Shown piece after piece: positions 37,075 to 46,925 of a stretch of 64,000 bases of DNA (positions within the stretch are counted from its first letter, which is position 1; every line of letters begins with the position of its first letter). The translations under genes and the position numbers were made by a program. Below the pieces are notes generated by a model. That model was not told the origin of the DNA. It saw only the letters and a program-made list of their open reading frames with translations, and searched no databases. Origin of the DNA: Colwellia sp. (GTDB lineage: Bacteria; Pseudomonadota; Gammaproteobacteria; Enterobacterales; Alteromonadaceae); contig JABSOZ010000012.1 in NCBI GenBank assembly GCA_013215295.1, positions 62,001 through 126,000 on the forward strand. The letters are read 5' to 3'.

Positions 37075-38519
37075 GACTTTTCCGGATAATCGTGAACAAG
37101 CTTGCCAAGTTCCACAACCGCTTTATCTACTTTGTCACACCATTTCACACCATAACTGATTCGCATAAAGTTTTTGTATTTCCCTGTGGGGGAGAATATT
37201 TCACCGGGTGCAAAACTAACGCCTTTGGCAATAGCTTGAGTAAAAAATTGACTGGTATCCACATGAGATCGACAACGTATCCATAACACACTACCGCCAC
37301 GAGGTTGTGATATACACACTTCTTTCGGAAAATTGTCTGCTATTAAAGCGCGCATTCTTTCACAGTTATAGCGTAAGGTTTTTCGTAGTACTTGCAGATG
37401 GCGGTCGTATTCCCCACTCATCAAGTAATCTGTCAAAGTCCATTGCTGTAACATAGGCGTTGAACAAGACTGTGCACGTTTAATGCGTTTTGCTTCCTCT
37501 TCAAATTTGCCCGGTAATAACCAACCTACCCGATAACCCGGCGCTGCCGTTTTTGAAAAAGACGAACAAGTAATGACTAAACCTTTATTAGAATACAATT
37601 GTGCTGGCACAGGACGTTTTTCAGTAAAATATAGATCACTGTACACTTCATCTTCAATCAGCGGAATATCATGTTCCTCTAATAAACTCACCATATTTTG
37701 ACGTTGTTGGTCGGTCATCATAGAACCGAGTGGGTTAGATATAGCAGTTGAAAACAAACAAGCTTTGACAGGATGTTGCTTTATCACCTTAGCAAGTTCA
37801 TCTACACACACACCATCTTCGGTACAAGTGTAAACTTCTAAGGCTTTCATACCTAGACTTTCAATTAATTCAATCAATCCAAAAAAACATGGCGATTCAA
37901 CAGCGATAATATCGCCACGTTCGGCAACACACTGTAAAGCAATGGACAGCGCTTCTTGTGCACCATTGGTAATAATAATATCGTCATGATTAATCGCGAC
38001 TCCTTGTTCTTGATAACGAAAAGCAAGATTGAGACGTAACTTAGGGTCGCCATTTACCGGTCCATAACTCACCGCTTTTTCAGCATTTTTACTTAACACG
38101 GAACGCATTAATCGAGCTAGAGCTTTATCTGGCGGGTGTGCATTAACAGGGTTAGATATCCCTAATGCCACAGTGTCAGGTAAATGCACCGCTTCATAAA
38201 CTTGTTCAATAAGGCTTCGACAAGAAATTTCAACGGGCTCACAACATGCCCACTTAGCACGCATTGGCATTAATGTTCGCGCTTGTTTCGCTTTTAAATA
38301 ATAGCCTGATTGTGGCCTTGCTGAAATGGTACCTTGACGCTCTAATTCCATATACGCTTGTTTAACTGTCGGTATACTGATCTCAAACTGTCGGCTTAAT
38401 TTACGTAAACTCGGTAATTTATCACCCGCACGCAAAGCACCATTCTTTTCTTGCTGATCAACAAAGTCGATCACTTGTTGGTATAAAAACTCAGGTGCTG
38501 ACTTATCTAAAAGACGCAT
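37071..38519 (-). CDS. MocR-type regulator (GntR HTH fused to aminotransferase domain)
   Basis: A 482-residue protein: winged GntR HTH at residues 1-75 (LRAGDKLPSLRKLSRQFEISIPTVKQAYMELERQGTISARPQSGYYL), linker, and a fold-type I aminotransferase-like domain from about 95 with NGAQEALSIALQ, EDEVYSDLYF and the PLP lysine in SSFSKTAAPGYRVGW. Such proteins sense PLP or an amino compound and regulate transcription rather than transaminate. The 4-base overlap with the Bcr/CflA gene and divergence from a small ORF plus a DMT carrier suggest control of one or both transporters. Confidence 0.92.
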   Translation of the reverse strand: MRLLDKSAPEFLYQQVIDFVDQQEKNGALRAGDKLPSLRKLSRQFEISIPTVKQAYMELERQGTISARPQSGYYLKAKQARTLMPMRAKWACCEPVEISCRSLIEQVYEAVHLPDTVALGISNPVNAHPPDKALARLMRSVLSKNAEKAVSYGPVNGDPKLRLNLAFRYQEQGVAINHDDIIITNGAQEALSIALQCVAERGDIIAVESPCFFGLIELIESLGMKALEVYTCTEDGVCVDELAKVIKQHPVKACLFSTAISNPLGSMMTDQQRQNMVSLLEEHDIPLIEDEVYSDLYFTEKRPVPAQLYSNKGLVITCSSFSKTAAPGYRVGWLLPGKFEEEAKRIKRAQSCSTPMLQQWTLTDYLMSGEYDRHLQVLRKTLRYNCERMRALIADNFPKEVCISQPRGGSVLWIRCRSHVDTSQFFTQAIAKGVSFAPGEIFSPTGKYKNFMRISYGVKWCDKVDKAVVELGKLVHDYPEKS

Positions 38520-38638
38520 AACTGTATAGGTTCCATTTTCATTTTTCTGTATATGTTATTAAAACAAAAAATGTATAAACTGTCTATTCAATAATTAAAC
38601 AAAGTATTTGTTCAACACACTCAACTGAGGAATATCAC

Positions 38639-38806
38639 ATGACTTTCGTATACATACTAAAAAGAATCACTGAAAAATGGATTAATTTAATGGCTAAAAA
38701 TAATTTAGCACAAGCGCTCGTTATGCAGGAGAGTCCAACAATTACGCTGTCGTTGATACCGCTAGATAAAACTACTGACAAAAAGGTTTGCTGTACTGAA
38801 AACTAA
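38639..38806 (+). CDS. Small protein upstream of DMT transporter
   Basis: A 55-residue ORF with GAGGA 7 bases before its ATG. It reads MTFVYILKRITEKWINLMA, then a polar middle and a Cys-Cys pair near the C terminus (KKVCCTEN). The ribosome site, the position divergent from the MocR regulator and the terminator right behind it (38824-38852) argue that it is expressed. I do not recognise a family. Confidence 0.55.
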   Translation: MTFVYILKRITEKWINLMAKNNLAQALVMQESPTITLSLIPLDKTTDKKVCCTEN

Positions 38807-38823
38807 ATAAAATAATTAACATC

Positions 38824-38852
38824 AGGCTTCATAACTGAAATGAAGCCTTTCA
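38824..38852 (+). terminator. Hairpin between the small ORF and the DMT transporter gene
   Basis: AGGCTTCAT-AACTGAA-ATGAAGCCT followed by TTTC. The perfect 9-bp stem lies 24 bases before the DMT start, so it could act as a terminator or attenuator. Confidence 0.6.
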
Positions 38853-38876
38853 TCCTCTCAATTGTAAGGAACAGCA

Positions 38877-39791
38877 ATGAGCAATACTTTTTTATATGTG
38901 ATCACTGTACTCATCTGGGGATCAACATGGATTGCAATTAATTATCAACTGGGTGATGTTCCTCCTGAAGCATCTATTATTTACCGGTTTGGCTTAGCTG
39001 CACTAATTTTGTTTGCATATTGCCGATTTAAAAAGCTTTCTCTTACCTTTAATATCAAGCAACACCTACAGTTTATGCTTTTTGGCTTAACGTTATTTGG
39101 TTGTAATTACTATTTTATATATTCAGCTCAGCAGCATATAAACTCTGCCCTTACCTCTATCGCTTTTTCAATGATTATGTTTTTCAATGTGATAAACGCC
39201 CGTATCTGGTTTAAAACTAAAATAACTCAACAAACTTATATTGGCGCTATTCTTGGTTTAATCGGTATTGTTGTTTTATTTTGGCCGCAAATTAACGATA
39301 CAGATTTAGGTAAAGAAACGTTACTTGGTTTATCACTTTGTTTGATTGGAACACTATTAGCTTCTACGGGTAACATGGTTTCAATGAAAAACAAACTCTT
39401 GAACTTACCTATGATGCAAGCCAATGCTTGGGGTATGTTTTACGGCACTGTCATTATGACAATCGTTTTACTTGCTCAAGGGAAGTCATTTTCTTTTTCA
39501 TATACTTTACCGTATATCAGTTCGTTACTTTATTTATCAATTTTCGGTTCAATTATCGCCTTTGCGGGTTACTTAACGCTCTTAAATAATATTGGTGCTC
39601 ATAAAGCGTCTTACACTAGCGTTATGTTTCCAGCAGTAGCTGTAGTAATTTCAACACTTGTTGAAGGTTTCAGCTGGAATATTTATACCGTAGTCGGCTT
39701 GTTGATCATTGTTGCGGGTAATATTGTGGTATTAACCAAGCCCAGAAAAATAAATTTAACCGTTACCTCACAGCCTAAGCCTGATTTTTAA
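38877..39791 (+). CDS. DMT/EamA family transporter
   Basis: A 304-residue protein with ten hydrophobic spans in two EamA repeats (LYVITVLIWGSTWIAINYQLGDVPPEASIIYRF at the start is diagnostic; the second repeat begins near residue 150). EamA proteins export amino acids, metabolites or drugs. Divergent from the MocR regulator gene, so a likely regulatory target. Start ATG at 38877 follows TAAGGA. Confidence 0.9.
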   Translation: MSNTFLYVITVLIWGSTWIAINYQLGDVPPEASIIYRFGLAALILFAYCRFKKLSLTFNIKQHLQFMLFGLTLFGCNYYFIYSAQQHINSALTSIAFSMIMFFNVINARIWFKTKITQQTYIGAILGLIGIVVLFWPQINDTDLGKETLLGLSLCLIGTLLASTGNMVSMKNKLLNLPMMQANAWGMFYGTVIMTIVLLAQGKSFSFSYTLPYISSLLYLSIFGSIIAFAGYLTLLNNIGAHKASYTSVMFPAVAVVISTLVEGFSWNIYTVVGLLIIVAGNIVVLTKPRKINLTVTSQPKPDF

Positions 39792-39862
39792 TGCGCTTAT
39801 GCTGAATATTCCTAATATGTAATCCATTAACCTTTCGTGCACTATTTTATAAATAATGGCAC

Positions 39863-39900
39863 AACGGCGTAAGCTCCTTCCGGCTTACGCCGTTTTTATT
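39863..39900 (+). terminator. Terminator of the DMT transporter gene
   Basis: AACGGCGTAAGC-TCCTTCC-GGCTTACGCCGTT followed by TTTATTT: a 12-bp stem and T run, 72 bp after the stop. Confidence 0.88.
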
Positions 39901-40039
39901 TGTCAATTTACTTAAAACAAAGACATCTTTTTTTCGAAATGCTACTATTTTAAAATTAACGCTATTGCACCTTTTAATAAACACACTGTTTGCCAACAAG
40001 CTAAAACGCCTTTTTACCCTCCAAAAATTTGAGAATAAT

Positions 40040-41161
40040 ATGAAATTTGTCCATCCATTAGCGCTAGCATGTTTGTTTACTAGTTTAGTATTACTGATAA
40101 CCTCTTGCTCTTTGCCACTACATCAAACGAAACAAAATACAAATAAAAGTATCGAGCCAACTGTTGCTTATACTTATCTTAAACAGTTAGTTTCACCTAC
40201 AGAAGGCATTGGGGCTCGTGAAGCAGGGACCAAAGAAGAGAAAAAAACAGCAAGTTATATTAGGGCTAACTTTGAAAAATTCGGCTATCGCGTTTCTGAG
40301 CAAAACTTTTCATTTAATAGTAGAAAAATGGTCGGTGAGTCACAAAATATTATTGCCGAGTTGGGCGACCCAACAAAACCCACTATCATTCTGGGTGCCC
40401 ATTACGATTCAACGGCAATGAAATCAGGGTCAATGGGAGCAACCGATAACGGCGCTGGTGTCGCGGCTATGTTAGCAATAGCTGAAGCCTTGGCAGATAA
40501 GATCCCTGAAAATTACAATATTCGCTTCATCGCTTTTGGCGCGGAAGAAATTGGCTTGCAAGGCTCAAATTATTACGTGGTTGATTTATTAGAAAACAAA
40601 AAACTCGGTAATATTGCAGCAATGATCAACTTTGATACCATTGCCGGTGGCGATAAAGTTTACGTTCACAGTGCACATTCAACACCGTATAAACGATGTA
40701 AAAGTGGAAAATACAACAGTGAACCATCAATACGTAATGCTTTGCTAACGGCTTCAATCAATATATTAGGTGAAAATAACAAATATGTTATTCACCCTGA
40801 TTACGAAGGTTACCCAGAAGGTGTAACAGGCTCTTGGTCTGATCATGCAAGTTTTTCCTGCGCTGGTATCCCTATCGCTTATGTTGAATCAACTAATTTT
40901 GCCATTAATGGTAAGCATGGCTTTGATGGTTATTCTCAATCGACCACAGAACAATTATGGACTTGTTTTGATCAAGAAAACTCAACGGCTTGTGATAAAA
41001 AAGCAGAAAAAAATTGGGGAAATATTTGGCATACGAAATATGACACTTTAGAAAAACTTAATAACATATTCCCTGGTCGAGTCGAAAAGCAACTTGGCAA
41101 TAATGTTAAGGTGTTAATTGAGTTATTATCTGATCCCGATAAATATTTACCCGTTAAATAA
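40040..41161 (+). CDS. M28 family metallopeptidase, lipoprotein
   Basis: A 373-residue aminopeptidase-type enzyme. Lipoprotein signal with lipobox-like LLITSCS at residues 15-21; peptidase domain with GAHYDST (zinc His and neighbouring catalytic Asp), ATDNGAGVAA (bridging Asp), FGAEEIGLQGS (catalytic Glu and zinc Glu), NFDTIAG (zinc Asp) and SDHASF (zinc His). All five M28 metal ligands are visible. Start set at ATG 40040, where the lipoprotein signal begins; the frame is open from 39965. It would trim peptides at the outer membrane. Confidence 0.9.
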   Translation: MKFVHPLALACLFTSLVLLITSCSLPLHQTKQNTNKSIEPTVAYTYLKQLVSPTEGIGAREAGTKEEKKTASYIRANFEKFGYRVSEQNFSFNSRKMVGESQNIIAELGDPTKPTIILGAHYDSTAMKSGSMGATDNGAGVAAMLAIAEALADKIPENYNIRFIAFGAEEIGLQGSNYYVVDLLENKKLGNIAAMINFDTIAGGDKVYVHSAHSTPYKRCKSGKYNSEPSIRNALLTASINILGENNKYVIHPDYEGYPEGVTGSWSDHASFSCAGIPIAYVESTNFAINGKHGFDGYSQSTTEQLWTCFDQENSTACDKKAEKNWGNIWHTKYDTLEKLNNIFPGRVEKQLGNNVKVLIELLSDPDKYLPVK

Positions 41162-41220
41162 GTGCTAAAAATCTGTCAGTGGACTTTATTCAAACTAAGG
41201 CCACTGACAATACTCATTGA

Positions 41221-43653
41221 TTAACCGCCAATCGGTGAACCTGGCGGCATTTTTATTTTTGACACTGGGTGAACCAATTTCCCCTGTTCAAGGCTATAGC
41301 CAATCTGCTCTTCTAATAACATAAACTGTGCAGATAAACGCTTATATTTCCTCGCATCGTAATGCTCGCCTAACCACGCTTTTAAATCACGTAAAGCAAC
41401 ATACACTTCAGATCTAACTTCAGTGACTAATTTTTTGTTATGCCAAAGTGATAATAAATGCTCGACAACTTGCTGATTTACACGTTGTTGCACTAACAAA
41501 GACATGCCTTTTTCAGCAGATTTTTTGATTGACTGCTTTATTAACATATCAATAAGTTCTTGTGCACTAGGAATATTATTATCCATCACTGATTGTTGCT
41601 GTAAACGTGCTAAACGCTGTTCATTCAACAGCAATGAAACGGTGTGTTTAGCGTTAGCTTCAGCTGCAGAAATGGGGTCAAAAGTGAGACCTGTATTGCC
41701 AATAAAACTTTCACGATTACGGTAATAACCATACGCTTTTGGTGGGATCAGTTTGATGATGTGTGCAGGTAACGTTAATACCTTTACATCTAACGTTGCT
41801 AAAAGAGCGTCTAAAGCTTTTCGTTGTTGTTTACCTGAAACAACTTTTAAGTGGCTTGATACATTTTTTTCTCTAAGCTGATAACTATAGTCGGTACCTG
41901 AAATTAATTTCGCGGCAGCTGTTACCTGAAAGCGATGAAAGTTATAAATAGGCACTAGCACTTCTTCGATTTCAGACAATGGTTGCCCCATAGGGATACT
42001 ATTTAAACCAAAATCATTAAGTGCCTTTTCACGTACTTTTAATATTCTATTTAACTCATCAGCTGCATTTTCACCGTTGTCCCATAAATGCCCTGTACTA
42101 TGTGCGCTTGACGAAGAACGGGCATCTGAGTCTGACATGTACTGCAAACCTTTCTGCTGCGCTGTCGCTATAACATTCGCTAAATACACTTCTTCTTGCT
42201 CAGCAGGCACATCAGCATAACCATAAGCAATGACCGACTTATCCCAACGACCAATATCTTTAGCGTAAGCATTTGATAAATCAATTTTGCCATTTTTTAA
42301 GGTAATTAATGGATGAGGATAATCCATTACTGACGATCTGTTATTGGCACTGGCGGCGAAATTATGGGCGATTCCTAAAGTATGCCCCACTTCATGAGCC
42401 GATAATTGACGGATACGCGCTAATGCCATTTCTTTCATTTCAGAGGTATCTGTCTCTTTTTCTTTGAAAGGAGAAGTTAAACCCAAAGCAATGAGATAAT
42501 CTTGACGAACACGTAATGAGCCAAGGGTAACATGACCTTTTAGTATTTCTCCGGTTCTAGGATCAATAACTGACGAACCATAAGACCACCCTCTTGTTGC
42601 GCGATGCACCCACTGAATCACGTTATAACGAACATCCATTGGGTCAGCATTTACTGGTAACATCTTCACTTGAAAAGCATTTTTATAACCTATGGCTGAA
42701 AATGCTTGATCCCACCAACGTGCGCCTTCAAGTAAAGCGCTTTTTATTGGCTCAGGTACACCAGCATCTAGATAATAAATAATAGGTTCAACCGCTTCAC
42801 TCAGCGCGAGACTTGCATCTTTCTTACTAAGGCGATGACGAGGAATACTGCGCTGAATTAAAGGCTGATCAATATCACTCGCGTAATCTGCATAGCTGTT
42901 AGACCAAAATCCACTGTAAGGGTGAAAAGCGCGGGATTGATAATTATCATCAGGTAATTTGATAAGGGAATGGTGTAAGTTCACGGTAACAGCTGTTGAG
43001 TCTGGTGTTACCGAGCGCAAATGCTCTCCAGCATCACTGCCTTTATAAGTAACCGTTGCTTCAAGTTCTGTATTATGAGGGAAGGCTTTACTTCGTTTGG
43101 CATAGATACCACTGCGACTGACATCAATACTGAACTTACCTTGTTTACGTTTTTTCAGCTTGGCTGATAATTGATGAATGTCAGATAAAAGAAAGGGTGT
43201 GTAATCAATTAATACTTTTTTTCCATCTTTACTCTGTGAAGCTACTTTGAAGCCCCAGATAATAGAACTCGCAAACGCTTCATTAACTGCCTGCCTTTCT
43301 AATGTATTGTCTGTATCAGCACGATAATAAGTATTTAATTGACGAAGAAAAACTTTCTTGCCCACTTTTTCAAAACGGACTAATCGGGTTTCACCAAGTT
43401 GACCTCTATCAAGACCAATATCATTAGAACCAACTCCCTGTGGTAAGCCACTTTGAAATAAGAAGTCTTGCTCAAATTGATTGATTTCTAGATAAATTTT
43501 ACCATTTTCTTCATCATGGAAAAATGAAAAGTACCCTTTTTGGAATTTTTTACCTTCAACAAACTCACTATAGCTTTTAACTTCCTCACTAAACGCGGCT
43601 ATTGAAAATGTACTACAAATAAATATTAAAAAGAAACGAAGCGTAAATTTCAT
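41221..43653 (-). CDS. Secreted zinc-dependent metalloprotease (DUF5117/DUF4953 type)
   Basis: An 810-residue exported protein. Signal peptide 1-22; an N-terminal beta-rich region (YSEFVEGKKFQKGYFSFFHDEENGKIYLEI is diagnostic of the DUF5117 family); a catalytic domain with HEVGHTLGIAHN (about residue 418), the extended zinc-binding HExxHxxGxxH, followed by SSVMDYPHP, a Met-turn as in metzincins. A long helical C-terminal part follows. Proteins of this family are large periplasmic or surface proteases of uncertain substrate. Convergent with the M28 peptidase gene, so this small locus deals with peptides. Confidence 0.9.
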   Translation of the reverse strand: MKFTLRFFLIFICSTFSIAAFSEEVKSYSEFVEGKKFQKGYFSFFHDEENGKIYLEINQFEQDFLFQSGLPQGVGSNDIGLDRGQLGETRLVRFEKVGKKVFLRQLNTYYRADTDNTLERQAVNEAFASSIIWGFKVASQSKDGKKVLIDYTPFLLSDIHQLSAKLKKRKQGKFSIDVSRSGIYAKRSKAFPHNTELEATVTYKGSDAGEHLRSVTPDSTAVTVNLHHSLIKLPDDNYQSRAFHPYSGFWSNSYADYASDIDQPLIQRSIPRHRLSKKDASLALSEAVEPIIYYLDAGVPEPIKSALLEGARWWDQAFSAIGYKNAFQVKMLPVNADPMDVRYNVIQWVHRATRGWSYGSSVIDPRTGEILKGHVTLGSLRVRQDYLIALGLTSPFKEKETDTSEMKEMALARIRQLSAHEVGHTLGIAHNFAASANNRSSVMDYPHPLITLKNGKIDLSNAYAKDIGRWDKSVIAYGYADVPAEQEEVYLANVIATAQQKGLQYMSDSDARSSSSAHSTGHLWDNGENAADELNRILKVREKALNDFGLNSIPMGQPLSEIEEVLVPIYNFHRFQVTAAAKLISGTDYSYQLREKNVSSHLKVVSGKQQRKALDALLATLDVKVLTLPAHIIKLIPPKAYGYYRNRESFIGNTGLTFDPISAAEANAKHTVSLLLNEQRLARLQQQSVMDNNIPSAQELIDMLIKQSIKKSAEKGMSLLVQQRVNQQVVEHLLSLWHNKKLVTEVRSEVYVALRDLKAWLGEHYDARKYKRLSAQFMLLEEQIGYSLEQGKLVHPVSKIKMPPGSPIGG

Positions 43654-43886
43654 GATTTTCCCTATTTTATTTTTGGATCCAGAAATATTTGTTCAAGTCA
43701 GTCAATTATTTTTGTTATAATTAGCGCGTAGGTAGCATTAATAGCTTTCATTGTTACCTTTCATAATAAAAGAATATAATGAATTAAAAATGCACCCGCT
43801 ATGATCTGCTATTCAACGGCATTAATTAGCTAACAATTTTATGACTCTATTTTAAGAGTCTTACTCTAAATCAATTAGGTAACCCG

Positions 43887-44855
43887 ATGCAACGACTAGC
43901 ACCAGCTTTACGCGAAGATAATGTGCCATTAGACTTAATTTCCCTAATAAAAACCATCTTATCGGCGACAAAGGAAATATCATTCCGTGTCAGCCAAGCT
44001 CAACTAGGTGACATAATGGGCTCAACTTCGGATGAAAACATTCAAGGTGAAGTACAAAAGAAACTCGATGTAGTCGCAAACGATCTATTTAAAGATATTT
44101 TATTAGAATCAGGTTTTGTAAAAGCGATATCTTCTGAAGAAGAAGACACTTCGGTTGCTGGTGAAAAAGATGGCAAGTATCTTGTTTCTTTCGATCCACT
44201 TGATGGCAGCTCTAATATTGATATCAACTCATTAATTGGTACCATTTTTTCTATCCATGAAGCACCAAGCGACATGGACGCCAATGATCCCGAAATGTTT
44301 AAGCAAGCAGGTAACAAACAGATTTGTGCCGGTTATGTTTTATATGGTCCATCAACCATGTTGGTTATGACCACCGGAAGTGGCACGCATTTTTATGTAT
44401 TAGACCGTACTCACGGAGACTACTTATTAGTTGAACGCAATGTACAAGTATCTGCTGATACTCAAGAATTTGCCATCAACATGTCGAACCAACGTTTCTG
44501 GAAACCAGAAATGCAAAATTATGTGAGTGATTTACTCGCTGGTGATACAGGTCCTCGTGGCAAAAACTTCAACATGCGCTGGATTGCTGCAATGGTGGGG
44601 GATATTCATCGTGTACTTTGTCGTGGTGGTATTTTTACTTATCCAGAAGATAGCAGAAACCCGAAACAACCCTACAAGCTACGTTTAATGTATGAAGCTA
44701 ACCCGATGGCTTTTTTACTTGAACAAGCAGGTGCTTTAGCCGTGACTAGCGAAGGTCGCATTATGGATATAGAGCCAAGCAGTATTCATCAGCGTGTAGA
44801 AGTTATTATGGGTTCTAAAAACGAAGTAGAAGCCTGTTTGTCTTATTACAAATAA
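43887..44855 (+). CDS. fbp: Class I fructose-1,6-bisphosphatase
   Basis: A 322-residue FBPase: SSEEED, the metal site [55 protein letters not shown] and [15 protein letters not shown]. It hydrolyses fructose-1,6-bisphosphate to fructose-6-phosphate in gluconeogenesis. Length matches E. coli Fbp. Next to a pyrophosphatase gene, as in several related genomes, and followed by its own terminator. Confidence 0.97.
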   Translation: MQRLAPALREDNVPLDLISLIKTILSATKEISFRVSQAQLGDIMGSTSDENIQGEVQKKLDVVANDLFKDILLESGFVKAISSEEEDTSVAGEKDGKYLVSFDPLDGSSNIDINSLIGTIFSIHEAPSDMDANDPEMFKQAGNKQICAGYVLYGPSTMLVMTTGSGTHFYVLDRTHGDYLLVERNVQVSADTQEFAINMSNQRFWKPEMQNYVSDLLAGDTGPRGKNFNMRWIAAMVGDIHRVLCRGGIFTYPEDSRNPKQPYKLRLMYEANPMAFLLEQAGALAVTSEGRIMDIEPSSIHQRVEVIMGSKNEVEACLSYYK

Positions 44856-44887
44856 GTAGCCAACTTTCGATTCCTATTTTTATTCCC

Positions 44888-44915
44888 AAAAAGCTCAATT
44901 CGTTGAGCTTTTTTA
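44888..44915 (+). terminator. fbp terminator
   Basis: AAAAAGCTCAA-TTCG-TTGAGCTTTTTT: an 11-bp stem with a stable UUCG-type loop and T run. Confidence 0.9.
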
Positions 44916-45149
44916 TTGGATAAAATTTATGACTAACAATCAACTTCTCTTGATTTTTAGCCCTTACATTTAGATGAATAGGCTTATTAGATTAATTTCT
45001 ATGAGTTACTTTTCACTCAGTTAGCTCATTTAAATTTAATTTAGTGCCGAGAATGTGAGCTTTAACTTTTCACTTCAGTTGTTTATTTGCTAAAATATTG
45101 CCAATTTAAAACATTGCTTCAATATAAAACGCAAAGACGAGAAATTTTT

Positions 45150-46070
45150 ATGCCTAATTACGCTGTTGGACACAAAACCCCTGATTCAGATTCCATCTGT
45201 TCAGCCATTGCCCTTTCCTATTTAAAAACTACGTTAGGTGAAGAAACCCTACCAGCACGTTTAGGTGAACTTTCACCAGAAACAATGTTTATTTTAGACA
45301 AGTTTGGCTTTGAACAACCTGAATTAAAAACAAGCTTTGCTGGAGAAGGCATTTACATTGTTGACCATTCTGATCGTATTCAAGGACCTGATGATATTGA
45401 TGAAGCGACCATTCTAGGCATTATTGATCATCACAAATTAGGCGATATTACCACTTCTACACCGTTAGAAATTTGGGTTCGCCCTGTTGGTTGTACGAAT
45501 ACTATCATCAAAATGATGTATGACTTTTATGATGTAGACATTCCGAAAAATATTGCCGGTGCTATGTTGTGTGCCATTTTATCAGATACGGTTATTTTTA
45601 AATCGCCCACCTGTACTACCGCCGATTTAAAATGTGTTGAGGCGTTAGCTGAAATTGCAGGTATAGAGGATCCAAAAGCTTTGGGCATGGAAATGTTTGA
45701 AGTGAAATCAGCCGTATTAGGCACACCGATTCGTGATTTAGTATTACGTGATTTTAAAGACTTCAACATGCACGGTAACTTAGTCGGCATTGGTCAATTA
45801 GAAGTCCTCGACCTTGCTATTTTTGATGAAATGAAGCCAGAATTAGTTGTTGATATTGCAAAACTAAAAGCTGAAGGTAATCGTCATACGGTTTTATTAT
45901 TACTAACAGATATTATGAAAGAAGGCTCTGAAATGTTAGTGATCAGTGACAAAGCTGATTTAACTGAAAAAGCTTATGGTATAGCAACTGTTGATGGTAA
46001 AGTTTGGTTAGATGGTGTATTAAGCCGTAAAAAACAAGTGGTTCCGCCACTTCAAGACTCTTTAGTTTAA
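45150..46070 (+). CDS. ppaC: Manganese-dependent (family II) inorganic pyrophosphatase
   Basis: A 306-residue family II pyrophosphatase of the DHH superfamily. Metal motifs: AVGHKTPDSDSI, IVDHSD, IIDHHKLGDI; C-terminal domain with SRKKQVVPPL, the substrate-binding motif. It hydrolyses pyrophosphate with Mn. ATG at 45150 fits the family start; the frame is open from 45087. Many proteobacteria use family I instead, but the family II enzyme is known in Vibrio and Shewanella relatives. Confidence 0.96.
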   Translation: MPNYAVGHKTPDSDSICSAIALSYLKTTLGEETLPARLGELSPETMFILDKFGFEQPELKTSFAGEGIYIVDHSDRIQGPDDIDEATILGIIDHHKLGDITTSTPLEIWVRPVGCTNTIIKMMYDFYDVDIPKNIAGAMLCAILSDTVIFKSPTCTTADLKCVEALAEIAGIEDPKALGMEMFEVKSAVLGTPIRDLVLRDFKDFNMHGNLVGIGQLEVLDLAIFDEMKPELVVDIAKLKAEGNRHTVLLLLTDIMKEGSEMLVISDKADLTEKAYGIATVDGKVWLDGVLSRKKQVVPPLQDSLV

Positions 46071-46075
46071 TTGTT

Positions 46076-46341
46076 TATACCCGTACCACTTCAAGATACA
46101 ATTTCAGAGCTAAGCTAGGATATCAGACCAAGGCGCGTTACGCTGATAATGGTTATTCCCTTATCAAGTATCGCAACGCTGGATTGATGTTCTAGCTTAG
46201 CTCCCTACGGGCAAGGCGATAAAGGGTTATCTACTACTTTATTGATTTAGACAATAGAATGACTATTCTCTTCAATCAATGCCTTGTAGCTAACCCTTTC
46301 TCGACTTGCTGAAACCTGCATCTTAAAGTGGCACGGGTATA
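46076..46341. mobile_element. MITE-like element with terminal inverted repeats
   Basis: A 266-bp non-coding unit. Its left end TATACCCGTACCACTTCAAG and the reverse complement of its right end TATACCCGTGCCACTTTAAG form inverted repeats that continue to 25 bases with 22 matches. An internal perfect inverted repeat GAGCTAAGCTAG / CTAGCTTAGCTC makes a hairpin possible. It contains no ORF and ends 12 bp before the acetyltransferase start, so it may supply leader or promoter sequence. TA at each border could be the target duplication. Confidence 0.8.
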
Positions 46342-46353
46342 TAGGTAAATAAA

Positions 46354-46890
46354 ATGAAAATAAATAACTCTGTTCGACTAAGCTACCGATTAATGTCTGC
46401 TGACGATGCAGAGTTATTGTATCAGCTCGACCAAGATCCTGAGGTTATGCGTTTTATCACTGATGGAGAAGCATCTTCTCGTGAAAGCATCGATAATGTT
46501 TTAGTGCCTAGAATGCAGAAATACCTCAACCCTGATAAAGGTTGGGGATTATGGCAAGTTAATATCGCTGAAACAGCAGAATATATTGGCTGGATACTTG
46601 TAAGGCCGATGAACTTTTTCTCTGATGCACCCGAGTTCGACAATTTAGAACTCGGCTGGCGATTTTGTCGTTCATCTTGGGGCAAAGGCTTTGCCAGTGA
46701 AGCCGCTCGGCATGTTAAAGATGCTTTATCTGTAAACGCCGACAATAAGAAATTTTGCGCTATTGCTGATGAAAATAATGTAGGCTCAATTGGGGTCATG
46801 AAAAACATCGGTATGTCTTACGTTAAAACATACCTGCATATTGACCCGTTATTTGAATGCCACGTAGCTTACTATCAAATTAACAACTAA
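46354..46890 (+). CDS. GNAT family N-acetyltransferase (RimJ/RimL type)
   Basis: A 178-residue acetyltransferase: RLSYRLMSADDAELLYQLDQDPEVMRFI at the start is the RimJ-like pattern; GWRFCRSSWGKGFASEAARHV contains the acetyl-CoA pyrophosphate loop (Q/RxxGxG/A form); ENNVGSIGVMKNIGMSYV ends the core. Substrate unknown, possibly a protein N terminus or a small amine. It directly follows the MITE, with AGGTAA as ribosome site. Confidence 0.88.
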   Translation: MKINNSVRLSYRLMSADDAELLYQLDQDPEVMRFITDGEASSRESIDNVLVPRMQKYLNPDKGWGLWQVNIAETAEYIGWILVRPMNFFSDAPEFDNLELGWRFCRSSWGKGFASEAARHVKDALSVNADNKKFCAIADENNVGSIGVMKNIGMSYVKTYLHIDPLFECHVAYYQINN

Positions 46891-46925
46891 ATTAACAACT
46901 AAATTAACTGGTTTAGCTTAATCGC

